Positions 7,618 to 17,077 are shown, counted from the first letter of the stretch. The stretch is DNA of 61,762 bases from Microbacteriaceae bacterium (GCA_003852775.1 RDDZ01000083.1:1-61762), one strand, 5' to 3'. Notes: a model not told the origin generated them from the sequence alone. Translations and numbers: made by a program.

Positions 7618-9339
7618 TCAGTCGCCCTGGCAGTAGGTGAGGGTGATCGGCGAACGCTGCGGCACGTCGCCCTTGGCCGACTGCGCCGTGACCTTGCCGC
7701 CCGAGCAGGTGCCGTCCGGCTTAAGGTTGACGTTGAGCTGCAGCACGCTCAGCTGGGTCTGGGCGTCGGTGATCGACTGGCCCACGACCTCGGGCACCTG
7801 CACGAGGCCGTTCGAGAGCACGAGGTTCACCGTGGCACCCGCCGGGACGCTCTGGGCACCCGTGAGCATCGACTGGTTCTCGCCGATCGTGATGCCGATG
7901 ACCTGACCCGCCGGGATGTTCGGGTGGTACTGCTGCGAGCTGGTGCCGTAAGTAAGGCCGAGCTCATCGATCTTCGCGATCGCGTCGGCCTCGGCCGTGT
8001 AGGTGAGCGACGGGAGCGACACCGAGGGCGGTCCGCTCGAGACGAAGACGTCGATCTCCTCGCCGTTGCTCACCCGCGTGCCGGGTTCGATGCTCGTCGA
8101 GATGATGAGGCCGGCGTCGACCGCGGTGCTCGCCTGGTCGACGCGGTGCGGCTTGAGGCCCGCCTCCGTGAGCTCGGCGAGGCCCGCCTCCGCGGTCTGG
8201 CCCGCGACATCCGGCACCTCGACCGCGAGGCCGGACGCGATGTTGGTGGGCGTGAGGCTGAAGACCCACACCATCGCCGCGACGATGATGACGAGCATCA
8301 TCGCGATGCCGCCCCACAGCCAGGCGACCGGCGGACGGCTCTGGGTGCGCGTGGGGCGGTTCTCGTCGTTCGCGAGGCGGCGCAGGGTGGCCTCGGAGGC
8401 GGCGGTCGAGTTCGGGTTGACGCCGAACAGGGTCGCGTTGAAGTCGTCGGCGACCGGCACGCGGTCGGGGACCTTGCCGCCGACGGCCACCTCGAGGTCG
8501 GCCTTGAAGTCGCCGGCGCTCTGGAAGCGCTCGAAGCGGTCCTTCGCGAGGGCCCGCATGACGACGGCGCTCATAGCGGGCGAGACGGCGGGGTTCACCG
8601 CGTTGGGCGGCGTGGGCAGCTCGCTCACGTGCTGGTACGCGACGGCCACGGGCGAGTCGCCCCGGAACGGCGCGCGGCCCGTGAGCATCTCGTAGAGCAC
8701 GACGCCCGTCGAGTAGAGGTCGGTGCGCGCGTCGACGCTCTCACCGCGCGCCTGCTCGGGCGAGAAGTAGCTCGCGGTGCCGAGCACGGCGCTCGTCTGG
8801 GCGACGGTCGCGGAGGACTCGGAGATCGCGCGGGCGATGCCGAAGTCCATGACCTTGACCTGCCCGTTGGGCGTGATCATGACGTTGCCGGGCTTGATGT
8901 CGCGGTGCACGACGCCCGCGCGGTGCGAGTACTCGAGGGCCGTGAGGATGCCGGAGGCGATGCGCGCCGCCTCCTCGGCCTCGATCGGGCCCGCGGCGAT
9001 GAGCTCGGACAGCAGCTTGCCCTCGACGCGCTCCATGACGATGAAGGGGAGCTGCACGTCGAGCCCGTCGGGGCCCTGGACGGTCTCCTCGCCGGCGTCG
9101 AACACGCGCACGATCGTGGGGTGCGCCATGCGCGCGGCGGCCTGGGCCTCCTGACGGAAGCGCGTGCGGAACGCGGGGTCCGTCGCGAGGGTGGGACGCA
9201 GCAGCTTGATGGCGACGCGGCGGTTGAGGCGGGTGTCGAGCCCCGTGCGCACCTCGGCCATGCCCCCGCGTCCGAGCACCTCGCCGAGTTCGTAGCGACC
9301 GGCGAGCGTGCGCACGCTCTCGATCACTGCGTCACTCAC
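7618..9339 (-). CDS. pknB: PASTA-domain Ser/Thr protein kinase PknB
   Basis: The 573-residue kinase has a Hanks-type domain (about 10-275) with the GRGGMAEV loop, VAIKLL lysine, VHRDIKPGN catalytic loop and DFG. A juxtamembrane linker, one transmembrane helix (about 340-362) and three PASTA repeats follow outside the cell, ending in CQGD. PASTA domains sense muropeptides or lipid II, and the kinase phosphorylates cell-wall and division proteins. I use the GTG at 9339 instead of the upstream 9363 because TAGACT lies seven bases before it. It is last in the minus-strand operon but has its own promoter. Confidence 0.93.
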   Translation of the reverse strand: MSDAVIESVRTLAGRYELGEVLGRGGMAEVRTGLDTRLNRRVAIKLLRPTLATDPAFRTRFRQEAQAAARMAHPTIVRVFDAGEETVQGPDGLDVQLPFIVMERVEGKLLSELIAAGPIEAEEAARIASGILTALEYSHRAGVVHRDIKPGNVMITPNGQVKVMDFGIARAISESSATVAQTSAVLGTASYFSPEQARGESVDARTDLYSTGVVLYEMLTGRAPFRGDSPVAVAYQHVSELPTPPNAVNPAVSPAMSAVVMRALAKDRFERFQSAGDFKADLEVAVGGKVPDRVPVADDFNATLFGVNPNSTAASEATLRRLANDENRPTRTQSRPPVAWLWGGIAMMLVIIVAAMVWVFSLTPTNIASGLAVEVPDVAGQTAEAGLAELTEAGLKPHRVDQASTAVDAGLIISTSIEPGTRVSNGEEIDVFVSSGPPSVSLPSLTYTAEADAIAKIDELGLTYGTSSQQYHPNIPAGQVIGITIGENQSMLTGAQSVPAGATVNLVLSNGLVQVPEVVGQSITDAQTQLSVLQLNVNLKPDGTCSGGKVTAQSAKGDVPQRSPITLTYCQGD

Positions 9340-9352
9340 GCCGGTCAGTCTA
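9340..9352 (-). promoter_or_regulatory. Leaderless promoter inside the operon, before pknB
   Basis: On the minus strand TAGACT, seven bases, then GTG. It suggests pknB can be transcribed apart from pknA and fixes its start. Confidence 0.55.
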
Positions 9353-9396
9353 GCCGCGTGCACCCGAGTGGACGTCCGCCGTGGGGCGGAGAAACA

Positions 9397-11046
9397 TCAC
9401 GGATTCACTGCGATGCTGGCGGGCCCCGACGGCGGGCTCGTGAGGCCCCCCGCGCACTTCGCGACGAAGGTCGCCGTGGCGGTGCTGCCGGGGTTCTTGA
9501 GCTGGATGTCGAGGGTCGTCGCGCTCGCCGGGAGGTCGAGCCCCGTGCCCACAGGGTCGGCGTTCTGCAGCGTGAACGTGAAGCCCTGCAGGTCGAAGCC
9601 CGCGGGGCATCCCGTGTAGGAGAACGTCAGGCGGATGGGGTCGCCCGCGTCGCCCGAGGTCGAGTCCGGCACGGGCGCGCTCGGCGCCGGCGGCGTGCCC
9701 GGCGCGCGGTAGATGGTGAGGGTGATCGTCTGGCCCTTGCGCACGTTGCCGCTCGGGGCGATGTTCTGCACCGTGCCGACCTTGCCCGGCGCGTCGGCGA
9801 CGGGGCCCTCGGCCTGAGCGATCTCGAACTCGCCGCCCGTGGCGTCGAGCTTCGCGATCGCCTCGTCGACGGAGAGGCCGATGTAGTCGCCGCGGTTGAT
9901 GAGCACGGTGTCGCTCGTGGGCGATGCGCTCGGCGTCTCGCTCGGGGTCTCGCTCGGCGTCGACGGCGGCGGGGTCGACGGCTCCTCGTCCCCGCCGCGC
10001 GGCTGGACGGCGAACACGATGATGATCGCGATGAGCGCGACGGCGAGGAGCGACACGATCGCGATGAGGGGCCACATCCACGGGCTGCGACGGCGCGCGT
10101 CGGGCGTCGGTGTGGTGCTCGCCCCGGACCCCGCGGTGGGCAGCACGCGGGTCGTGGCGCTCGTCGCGGCGTCGAGGGCGACGGTGCCTCCCGCGACGCC
10201 GGGCACGGCCGCCGCGGCTCCCGCGATGTCGCCGCGACGGAGCGCCTGCGCGGCGCGCGCGAAGTGGGCGGCCGTGGCGGGGCGGTCCTCGGGGCGCTTC
10301 GCGATGGCCGAGTACACGAGGTTGCGCACGGGCTCCGAGATCGTCACCGGGAGGTCCGGCGGCTGCTCGTTGATGTGCGCCATCGCGATCGCGACCTGGG
10401 ACTCGCCCGTGAACGGGCGGCGGCCCGCGAGGGCCTCGTAGGCGACGATGCCGAGCGAGTAGATGTCGGTCGACGGCGACGCCGGGTGCCCGCTCGCCTG
10501 CTCGGGCGAGAGGTACTGCACGGTGCCCATGACCTGGCCGGTGGCCGTGAGCGGCACCTGGTCGGCGATGCGCGCGATGCCGAAGTCGGTGATCTTGACG
10601 CGCCCGTCCGGCGTGATCAGCAGGTTGCCGGGCTTGATGTCGCGGTGCACGAGGCCCGCCGAGTGGGCGGCCTGGAGAGCGGATGCCGTCTGGGCCACGA
10701 TGTCGAGCACGCGGTCGCTCGAGAGCACCTTCTCGCGCTCGAGCACGGTCGAGAGCGCCTCGCCGGGCACGAGCTCCATGACGAGGTAGGCGGAGCCGTC
10801 CTCCTCGCCGTAGTCGAAGACGTTCGCGATGCCCTCGTGGTTGACGAGCGCCGCGTGCCGCGCCTCCGCGCGGAAGCGCTCGAGAAAGCCGGGGTCGCCG
10901 AGGTACTCGTCCTTGAGGATCTTGATGGCGACGGTGCGTCCGATCACGAGGTCGGTGGCCTGCCACACCTCGCCCATGCCGCCGATCGCGATCCGGCTCG
11001 ACAGCTGGTATCGCCCCCCGAAGGTGAGCCCGCTCGTGGGTCTCAT
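9397..11046 (-). CDS. pknA: Ser/Thr protein kinase PknA-like, with one PASTA domain
   Basis: The 549-residue kinase shows the complete kinase core: IGGMGEV loop, TVAIKILK lysine, VHRDIKPGN, DFG and the activation-loop GTVQYLSPEQ. After an alanine-rich linker come one transmembrane helix (about 325-348), a Ser/Thr/Pro stalk, one PASTA repeat (about 385-450) and an additional C-terminal beta domain with two cysteines. The last domain is unusual; PknA of Mycobacterium has no PASTA. Start ATG at 11046 overlaps the pbpA stop by four bases. It likely acts with PknB on growth and division. Confidence 0.9.
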   Translation of the reverse strand: MRPTSGLTFGGRYQLSSRIAIGGMGEVWQATDLVIGRTVAIKILKDEYLGDPGFLERFRAEARHAALVNHEGIANVFDYGEEDGSAYLVMELVPGEALSTVLEREKVLSSDRVLDIVAQTASALQAAHSAGLVHRDIKPGNLLITPDGRVKITDFGIARIADQVPLTATGQVMGTVQYLSPEQASGHPASPSTDIYSLGIVAYEALAGRRPFTGESQVAIAMAHINEQPPDLPVTISEPVRNLVYSAIAKRPEDRPATAAHFARAAQALRRGDIAGAAAAVPGVAGGTVALDAATSATTRVLPTAGSGASTTPTPDARRRSPWMWPLIAIVSLLAVALIAIIIVFAVQPRGGDEEPSTPPPSTPSETPSETPSASPTSDTVLINRGDYIGLSVDEAIAKLDATGGEFEIAQAEGPVADAPGKVGTVQNIAPSGNVRKGQTITLTIYRAPGTPPAPSAPVPDSTSGDAGDPIRLTFSYTGCPAGFDLQGFTFTLQNADPVGTGLDLPASATTLDIQLKNPGSTATATFVAKCAGGLTSPPSGPASIAVNP

Positions 11047-12494
11047 CTGTTCAGCACCGCCTCTATGACCTTCTTCGCGACCGGAGCCGCGATCGTGTTC
11101 CCGAAACCGGATTGGCCCCTGCCCCCACCGTTCTCGACCACGACCGCGACGGCGACCTGCGGGTCGTCGGCGGGGGCGAACCCGGTGAACCAGAGGGTGT
11201 AAGGCTCGTTGGTGCCGTTCTGCGCCGTCCCGGTCTTCCCCGCGACATCGACACCACTGATTCTGGCATTGCCGGCAGCGCCGTTCGCCACATTCGCGAC
11301 CATGAGCTGGGTCAGGCTCGCCGCGACGTCGGGGCTCACCGAGCGGCCGAAGGCCTCGGGCCGGAACTCGTGCAGCACCGAGAGGTCGGGGGCGCTCACC
11401 CGCTCGACGAGGTTCGGCCGCAGGAGCTCGCCGTCGTTCGCGATCGCGGCGGACACCATCGCCATCTGGAGCGGCGTGACGCGGTCGTTGCCCTGACCGA
11501 ACGACTGCAGCATGAGCTGCGCCTCGCTCTCGGGTCGCGGGAACACGCTGGGGGTGACGCCCATCGGCACCTGGAACTCGCTCTCGAAGCCGAAGGCGCG
11601 GGCCTGCTTGAGGATGGCATCGTAGCCGAGCTGGGCGCCGAGCTGCGCGAACGGGATGTTGCACGAGAAGCGCAGCGCGTCCGCGATGCTCACGGTCTCG
11701 CCGCCGCCGCATGCGCCGCCCTCCGAGTTGGTGATCGTCGTGCTCGTGCCCGGGAGGGTGTAGCTCGGCGGGTTCGGGATCTGGGTGTCGGGCGACATCC
11801 CGGCCGCGAGGGCCGCCGCGGTGACGACGACCTTGAACGTGGAGCCGGGCGGGTTGAGCGCGCCGCCGATCGAGCGGTTGACGAGCGGGTCGCCCGGGTC
11901 GGCGAGCAGCGCGTCGTACGCGGAGATGACGCCGGGCTGATCGTGGCCCGCGAGGGGGTTCGGGTCGAACGACGGCTTCGACACCATCGCGAGGATGCGG
12001 CCCGTGCTCGGCTCGATCGCGACGACGGCGCCCTGGAGGTCGCCGAGGGCATCCCACGCCGCCTGCTGCACGACGGGGTCGATCGTCGTGAGCACGGTCG
12101 CACCGCGCGGGTTCTGGCCCGTGAGGATCCCGTTGAGCCGGTCGAGGAACTGCTGGCTCGCGCGGCCCGTGAGGTAGTCGTTGAGCGTGCCCTCGAGCCC
12201 GGTCTTCTCGCCGTGGATCGTGAAGTACCCCGTGACGGCCGAGTAGAGCTCGCCGTGCGGGTAGGTGCGCTGGTACTTGTACTGGTCGCCGCTCGGCACC
12301 GACTGCGCGATGACGGTGTCGCCCGCGAGGATGGGGCCGCGCTCGACCGAGAAGCTCGCGTAGAGGGTGCGCGTGTTGCGCGGGTCGGCCTGCAACTGCT
12401 CCTGCTGCACGACCTGGATGATCGACGTCGAGGCGCACAGGGCGAGGAACATCGCGAGGACGAGCACGCTCACGCGGCGGAGCTCCTTGTTCAC
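11043..12494 (-). CDS. pbpA: Penicillin-binding protein PbpA (class B transpeptidase)
   Basis: The 483-residue enzyme has an N-terminal signal anchor (VLVLAMFLALCAS) and a transpeptidase domain with all three motifs: STFK (SxxK), SCN (SxN) and KTGT. It crosslinks peptidoglycan together with the SEDS glycosyltransferase RodA encoded just upstream. The GTG start at 12494 overlaps the rodA stop (GTGA), showing translational coupling. Length is normal for actinobacterial PbpA. Confidence 0.93.
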   Translation of the reverse strand: MNKELRRVSVLVLAMFLALCASTSIIQVVQQEQLQADPRNTRTLYASFSVERGPILAGDTVIAQSVPSGDQYKYQRTYPHGELYSAVTGYFTIHGEKTGLEGTLNDYLTGRASQQFLDRLNGILTGQNPRGATVLTTIDPVVQQAAWDALGDLQGAVVAIEPSTGRILAMVSKPSFDPNPLAGHDQPGVISAYDALLADPGDPLVNRSIGGALNPPGSTFKVVVTAAALAAGMSPDTQIPNPPSYTLPGTSTTITNSEGGACGGGETVSIADALRFSCNIPFAQLGAQLGYDAILKQARAFGFESEFQVPMGVTPSVFPRPESEAQLMLQSFGQGNDRVTPLQMAMVSAAIANDGELLRPNLVERVSAPDLSVLHEFRPEAFGRSVSPDVAASLTQLMVANVANGAAGNARISGVDVAGKTGTAQNGTNEPYTLWFTGFAPADDPQVAVAVVVENGGGRGQSGFGNTIAAPVAKKVIEAVLNR

Positions 12495-13885
12495 GAGGCA
12501 CCCCCCTCGACGATCGCGTGCGGTTGCTGGCGCACGGCATCCGAGAGCCGCAGCAGGAGCGCCGCGATGAGCCAGTTCGCGACGAGCGACGAGCCTCCCG
12601 CCGCGAGGAACGGGGTCGTGAGGCCCGTGAGCGGGATGATGCGCGTGACACCGCCGATGACGATGAACACCTGCAGGCCCACGACGAACGACAGGCCCAC
12701 CGCGAGGAGGCGGCCGAAGTCGTCCTGGCCGGCCACGCCGATCCGGAGCCCGCGCGCGACGAAGATGAGGTAGAGCGCGAGGATCGCGAACAGCCCGATG
12801 AGGCCGAGCTCCTCGCCGAGGCTCGCGATGATGTAGTCGCTCTCGGCGAGCGGCACGATGTCGGGGCGCCCGCGCCCGAGGCCGGTGCCCACGAGGCCGC
12901 CGTCGGCGAGGCCGAAGATGCCCTGGACGAGCTGGTAGCTGCCGCCCTCGCGCTCGTAGATCTCGGGGTTGAAGGCGTCGAGCCAGTTGGCGAAGCGGCC
13001 CTGCACGTACGGGAGCACGCGCGTCGCGGCCCACCCGCCCACGGCGAAGAGGGCGAGGCCGATGAAGATCCAGCTGCCGCGTCCCGTGGCCACGTAGAGC
13101 ATCACGAGGAAGAGGCCGAAGTAGAGCAGGGCGGTGCCGAGGTCGCGCTGGATGACGATGACGCCCATTGACAGGATCCACACGACGAGGATCGGGCCGA
13201 GGTCGCGCGCCCGCGGAAGGCGCAGGCCCAGGATCGAGCGGCCCACCATCGAGAGCGAGTCGCGCGCCGTCACGAGGTAGCCGGCGAAGAACACCGCGAG
13301 CAGGATCTTCGCGAACTCGCCGGGCTGCATCGAGAAGAAGCCGATGCGCACCCACACGTCGGCGTTCGCGCCCGTGTCGCCGATCCCCGGCAGGACGGGG
13401 AGCAGGAGCAGCAGGATGCCGACGAACATCGCGATGTAGCGGTAGCGCTGGAGCACGCGGTGGTTGCGCACGATCACGAGCCCGGCGATGGCGATGAGGA
13501 TGGCGATCGTCGCCCAGACCGCCTGGCGCACGCCGTACGCCGCCCACCCCTCGTAGCCCTCGGCGATGTCGATGCGGTGGATCATCGCGATGCCGAGCCC
13601 CGTGAGCGCGGTCGCGATCGGCACGACGAACGGGTCGCCCTCGGGCGCCACGATGCGCTCGGCGATGTGCAGCACGAGCACGAGTCCCGCGGGCAGCGCG
13701 ACGAGCGCGAACATCTCGGTGTCGAGCTCGCCGACCGCGCCGAGGTCGACGAGCGCGAGCGCCGCGGCTGCGACGCCGAGCGCGACGACGATGAGCAGCA
13801 GCTCGAGGTTCCGCAGCCGTGCGGGCGTGCGCAGGCGGATGCGGATGGTCGTCGTGAGGGGACCGGTGGCCGTCGTGGCGCTCAC
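12491..13885 (-). CDS. rodA: RodA/FtsW-family SEDS peptidoglycan glycosyltransferase
   Basis: The 464-residue polytopic protein has about twelve hydrophobic helices. SEDS landmarks are present, including GFFSMQPGEFAK, IQRDLGTALLYF, the WLDAFNP extracellular loop and ESDYIIASLGEELGLIG. It polymerises lipid II in partnership with PbpA. The GTG at 13885, one base after the pstP stop, gives the standard N-terminus; the longer frame would begin inside pstP. It belongs to the seven-gene minus-strand operon. Confidence 0.92.
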   Translation of the reverse strand: MSATTATGPLTTTIRIRLRTPARLRNLELLLIVVALGVAAAALALVDLGAVGELDTEMFALVALPAGLVLVLHIAERIVAPEGDPFVVPIATALTGLGIAMIHRIDIAEGYEGWAAYGVRQAVWATIAILIAIAGLVIVRNHRVLQRYRYIAMFVGILLLLLPVLPGIGDTGANADVWVRIGFFSMQPGEFAKILLAVFFAGYLVTARDSLSMVGRSILGLRLPRARDLGPILVVWILSMGVIVIQRDLGTALLYFGLFLVMLYVATGRGSWIFIGLALFAVGGWAATRVLPYVQGRFANWLDAFNPEIYEREGGSYQLVQGIFGLADGGLVGTGLGRGRPDIVPLAESDYIIASLGEELGLIGLFAILALYLIFVARGLRIGVAGQDDFGRLLAVGLSFVVGLQVFIVIGGVTRIIPLTGLTTPFLAAGGSSLVANWLIAALLLRLSDAVRQQPHAIVEGGAS

Positions 13886-13886
13886 A

Positions 13887-15134
13887 TCAATCCCCCGCCG
13901 CCGCCGAGAGCCGGTCGACGATCTGCTGGGCGTCGCGCAGGTTGTCCGCGCTGATGGTCGACTCGACCGCATCCCGCTGGTACGCGGGGAGGTCGTCGAC
14001 CGAGATCGCCGTGGTCTGGTACACGCTCGAGAGCGAGATCGGCCCGATCGACTGCTGCACGCCCTGGAAGATCGCGACGTGCCCGTCGCTCACTCCCACG
14101 TAGTAGTGCATCTGCGTCCACCGGTAGCCGAGCCAGCCCGCGAGCACGATCGCGGCCGCCGCGAGGCCGACCCCGACGCCCCACAGGATGCGGCGACGGA
14201 TGGCGCGGCGGCGATCCTCCTCGATGAGCTCGTCGAGGTAGCCCTCGCTCTCGGGCTCGAAGTGGGCGTCCTCCGGCGGCACCGCCTTGAGGGGGTGCAG
14301 CAGGAGGGTGGGGAGGCGGATGGGCCGCCGCACCTCCTCCTCCTGGCCGAAGGTGAGCGGGTGCGCGGCGGAGCCGACGAAGATCGGGTTGGCGCCGGAG
14401 GCCCCGTCCGAGTCGTCGATGTCGATCAGCAGCACCGTGACGTTGTCGGGGGCGCCGTGGTCGAGGCTCTCCTTGACGAGCCGGTCGGCTGCGCCCTGCG
14501 CCGTGCGGATCGTGCTGAGCACCTGCACGATCTTCTCCTCCGACACGTAACCGGAGAGGCCGTCGGAGCACAGCAGCCAGCGGTCGCCCGGCTTGACGTC
14601 GAGCACCGCGGTGTCGATCTCCGGGGAGGCGTCGACGTCGCCGAGCACGCGCATGAGCACGGCGCGCCGGGGGTGGACGGCGGCCTCCTCGGGGGTGATG
14701 CGCCCCGACTCGACGAGCCGCTGAACGAAGGTGTGGTCGGTCGTCATCTGCGTGAGCTCGCCGCCGCGGAAGCGGTACACGCGCGAGTCGCCGATGTGCG
14801 CGAGGGCGAACTTGTCGCCGACGCGCGCGATGGCCGAGACGGTCGTGCCCATGCCGGTGAGCTCGTTGTGATCGAAGACCGTCTCGGCGAGCAGCCCGTT
14901 GGCGGCGAGGAGCGCCTCCTGGAGCGCCTGCACCGCATCCTCGGGGGTGGCGTACGGCTGGTCGGCCTCCGCGATGCGCTGCGCGGCGATGTGGCTCGCG
15001 ACGTCTCCGCCCGCGTGGCCGCCCATGCCGTCCGCGACGACGAAGAGGTGCCGACCGAGGTAGCCGGAGTCCTGGTTGCTCGCGCGGATCTTGCCGACGT
15101 GGGAGACGGCGGCGCTCGTGGGGATCGTCGCCAC
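13887..15134 (-). CDS. pstP: PP2C-family Ser/Thr protein phosphatase PstP
   Basis: The 415-residue protein has a PP2C domain (about 1-235) with the metal-binding motifs VGKIRASNQDS, VADGMGGHAGG, HIGDSRVY, CSDGLSGY and DNVTVLL. A linker, one transmembrane helix (about 310-332) and a small extracellular C-terminal region follow. It reverses phosphorylation by PknA/PknB, encoded in the same operon. The start is GTG, three bases after the fhaB stop region. Confidence 0.93.
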   Translation of the reverse strand: MATIPTSAAVSHVGKIRASNQDSGYLGRHLFVVADGMGGHAGGDVASHIAAQRIAEADQPYATPEDAVQALQEALLAANGLLAETVFDHNELTGMGTTVSAIARVGDKFALAHIGDSRVYRFRGGELTQMTTDHTFVQRLVESGRITPEEAAVHPRRAVLMRVLGDVDASPEIDTAVLDVKPGDRWLLCSDGLSGYVSEEKIVQVLSTIRTAQGAADRLVKESLDHGAPDNVTVLLIDIDDSDGASGANPIFVGSAAHPLTFGQEEEVRRPIRLPTLLLHPLKAVPPEDAHFEPESEGYLDELIEEDRRRAIRRRILWGVGVGLAAAAIVLAGWLGYRWTQMHYYVGVSDGHVAIFQGVQQSIGPISLSSVYQTTAISVDDLPAYQRDAVESTISADNLRDAQQIVDRLSAAAGD

Positions 15135-15137
15135 GGC

Positions 15138-15683
15138 CTAGCGCCTCAACTCGAAGCTCGTGGTGCCGATCGTCACCGTCGAGCCGACCGGCACGGGAGT
15201 CGGCAGGGTCACGCGCGTGCCGTCGAGGAAGGTGCCGTTCGTCGAGTCGAGGTCCTGGATGACCCACTCGTCGTTCCACAGCATGAGCCGCGCGTGGTGG
15301 GTGGAGGTGTAGTCGTCGCGGATGACGAGTCCCGACTCGCTCGAGCGCCCGATCGTGAGCTGCTCGTTCGGGAGCTCGATCTCCATGCCCTCCTTCGGGC
15401 CGGAGGTGATGACGAGCCGGCGGGGCGTGGATCCGCTCGCGTGGGGCTGGGCGCGCACGGGCTCGGTCATCGCGGCGGGCGCGGGGGCCGGGGCGGGGGC
15501 GGCGGCGGGAGTGGGCGGGAGAGGCGAGGCGGGGAAGGGGTCGGCCGCCGTCGGCTGCGGCGGGAGCTTCCGCGCGCGGGTGCCGAACAGGTCGGAGCGC
15601 AGGGCGTAGACGATCATGAAGACGAACGCCCACATGAGGATCAGGAACCCGATCCGCAGGACGAGGAGGGTCAGCTCGCTCAC
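15138..15683 (-). CDS. fhaB: FHA-domain membrane protein FhaB (FipA)
   Basis: The 181-residue protein has one N-terminal transmembrane helix (VLRIGFLILMWAFVFMIVYAL), an alanine/proline linker and a C-terminal FHA domain (about 95-180) with GRSSESGLVI, STHHARL and DLDSTNGTFLDG. FHA domains bind phosphothreonine, so it is a docking partner for PknA/PknB substrates. GTG at 15683 overlaps the fhaA stop by four bases. Confidence 0.9.
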   Translation of the reverse strand: MSELTLLVLRIGFLILMWAFVFMIVYALRSDLFGTRARKLPPQPTAADPFPASPLPPTPAAAPAPAPAPAAMTEPVRAQPHASGSTPRRLVITSGPKEGMEIELPNEQLTIGRSSESGLVIRDDYTSTHHARLMLWNDEWVIQDLDSTNGTFLDGTRVTLPTPVPVGSTVTIGTTSFELRR

Positions 15684-16378
15684 CGGGCGCCTCCGTCCGG
15701 TCGGGCGAGCTCGGCGGCCTGCGCGAGCACGCGGAACACGATGCGGGTGCGCCCGATCTCGATGACCGAGTCGGGCTCGAGCACCGCCTTGGTCACGGGC
15801 TGGCCGTTGAGCTTCGAGCCGTTCGTCGAGCCGAGGTCGGTGACCTGGCCGCGCGTGCCGTCCCACGCGATTTCGATGTGCCGGCGCGAGGTGCCCGTGT
15901 CGGCGAGCGTGATGTCGGCATCCGATCCGCGCCCGATCACGGTGCGGCCGCGCTTGAGGAGGTAGCGCTTGCCGGCGATGTCGAGCACGGGGGTCCAGTT
16001 GACCTCGCCCTTGACGTTCTCGGAGTCGATGCGCACGATGCCGGCCGAGAGCTTCGGGTCGGCCTGCAGGCGGATGTCGATGCCGCCCGCGAAGGTGTAG
16101 CGCTGCGCGGTGGCGTGCTGCTGCACGAGGCGCGTGAACTCGTCGATGAGCGCGGGGCCGAGCCCCGTCATCCGCTCGTGGTCGGAGGGCGAGAGCCGCA
16201 CGGTGAAGCGGTTCGGCACGAGGATGCGGTCGCGCGCGACGACGGCGGCCTTCGTGTCGAGCTCACGGCGCAGGGCCGCCGTGACCTCGAGAGGCTGGAG
16301 ACCGCTCTTGAAGGTCTTGGCGAACGCGCCGTTCACGACGCGCTCCAAGCCCTTCTCGAATTCGTCGAGAATCCCCAA
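15680..16378 (-). CDS. fhaA: DUF3662 and FHA-domain protein FhaA
   Basis: The 232-residue protein has the conserved N-terminal domain (GILDEFEKGLERVVNGAFAKTFKS...QPLEVTAALRRE, about 1-115), then a short linker and an FHA domain (about 140-220) with GRGSDADITL, SRRHIEI and DLGSTNGSKLNG. It reads the phosphorylation state set by PknA/PknB and is first in the operon. The start is an unusual TTG at 16378, supported by GAGAGGAG just upstream and by the conserved family N-terminus. Confidence 0.9.
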   Translation of the reverse strand: MGILDEFEKGLERVVNGAFAKTFKSGLQPLEVTAALRRELDTKAAVVARDRILVPNRFTVRLSPSDHERMTGLGPALIDEFTRLVQQHATAQRYTFAGGIDIRLQADPKLSAGIVRIDSENVKGEVNWTPVLDIAGKRYLLKRGRTVIGRGSDADITLADTGTSRRHIEIAWDGTRGQVTDLGSTNGSKLNGQPVTKAVLEPDSVIEIGRTRIVFRVLAQAAELARPDGGAR

Positions 16379-16430
16379 GGGTCTCCTCTCGGCGGCGCGG
16401 GTGCGCCTTCCGGCTCTCTCGGACTCTCCG

Positions 16431-16436
16431 ATGGTA
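16431..16436 (-). promoter_or_regulatory. Possible -10 box of the fhaA operon
   Basis: TACCAT on the minus strand lies about 52 bases before the fhaA TTG, leaving a leader with a GAGAGGAG ribosome site. No good -35 was identified. Confidence 0.3.
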
Positions 16437-16601
16437 GTCGGCTCGGCCGCGCGTCGGGTCAGCCGCGGGACCGGGTCGTGTCGTCCGCGCGGCGGATCCG
16501 CGGGGGGCGAACCGGTCGGTGCATCCCCGGTGGTCCGCCCGGATCGCGCGCCCCGCCGCGCGTGATACTCTCGCTAGGCCGATCCGCTCACGCGGGTCCG
16601 C

Positions 16602-16685
16602 GCGCGAGTGGCGGAATAGGCAGACGCGCTGGCTTCAGGTGCCAGTGCCCGAAAGGGCGTGGGGGTTCAACTCCCCCCTCGCGCA
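16602..16685 (+). tRNA. tRNA-Leu (anticodon CAG)
   Basis: A seven-base acceptor stem (GCGCGAG at 16602-16608 with CTCGCGC ending 16684) closes a class II tRNA. The anticodon stem CTGGC/GCCAG frames the loop TTCAGGT, giving CAG at 16636-16638. The long variable arm (TGCCCGAAAGGGCGT region) is typical of leucine tRNAs, and the T-loop is GTTCAAC. It decodes CUG. CCA is not fully encoded. Confidence 0.95.
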
Positions 16686-17077
16686 CCGCAGGGCCCTGTA
16701 CGCAAGTGCAGGGCCCATCTTCTTTCCCGGGCGGCCCTCAGGAGGCGTCGGAGGCCGCTGAGGATGGTCGCGACCGAGAGCGCGCTGAGCAACCACAGGC
16801 ACGCGACCGCGAGGAGGACGCTCGACACGATCGTCGCAGGTGCCGGAAGGGTAGGGGCCACCGCGCCGAGTCCCCACCAGGCGAGCCCGAGGAGCGTCCC
16901 GAGCGGCAGCGCGCCGAGGGCGATGAACCACCAGAACGAGGAGCGTGACCCCGAACCACCGACGTGCCCGGGCACGAAGTGCATCAGGGACGCGGCCAGC
17001 GGGCCGTGCGGTCGGGGCCCCTCGCTCGGTTCGCGTCGAGTGCTGGCGTCGGTGCGGGCGGCATCGGGTTCGGTCAC
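16667..17077 (-). CDS. Putative two-helix membrane protein, antisense to tRNA-Leu end
   Basis: From a GTG at 17077 the frame encodes 136 residues: a polar N-terminus, the HFVPGHVG segment, two convincing transmembrane helices (about 48-70 and 84-106) and a basic tail. The helices look like real protein. The last 25 residues, however, are read through the tRNA terminator and into the tRNA itself on the opposite strand, so the natural C-terminus may have been lost. Function unknown. Confidence 0.45.
   Translation of the reverse strand: MTEPDAARTDASTRREPSEGPRPHGPLAASLMHFVPGHVGGSGSRSSFWWFIALGALPLGTLLGLAWWGLGAVAPTLPAPATIVSSVLLAVACLWLLSALSVATILSGLRRLLRAARERRWALHLRTGPCGARGGS
16691..16725 (+). terminator. 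Terminator of tRNA-Leu
   Basis: GGGCCCTG (16691-16698) and CAGGGCCC (16709-16716) form an eight-base stem with a ten-base loop, followed by ATCTTCTTT. This is a good intrinsic terminator just after the tRNA. Confidence 0.8.

Noticed and set aside
7924-11202. 1092-codon plus-strand frame
   Set aside because: It is the antisense shadow of pknB and pknA, with Arg/Asp/His-rich composition and no motif.
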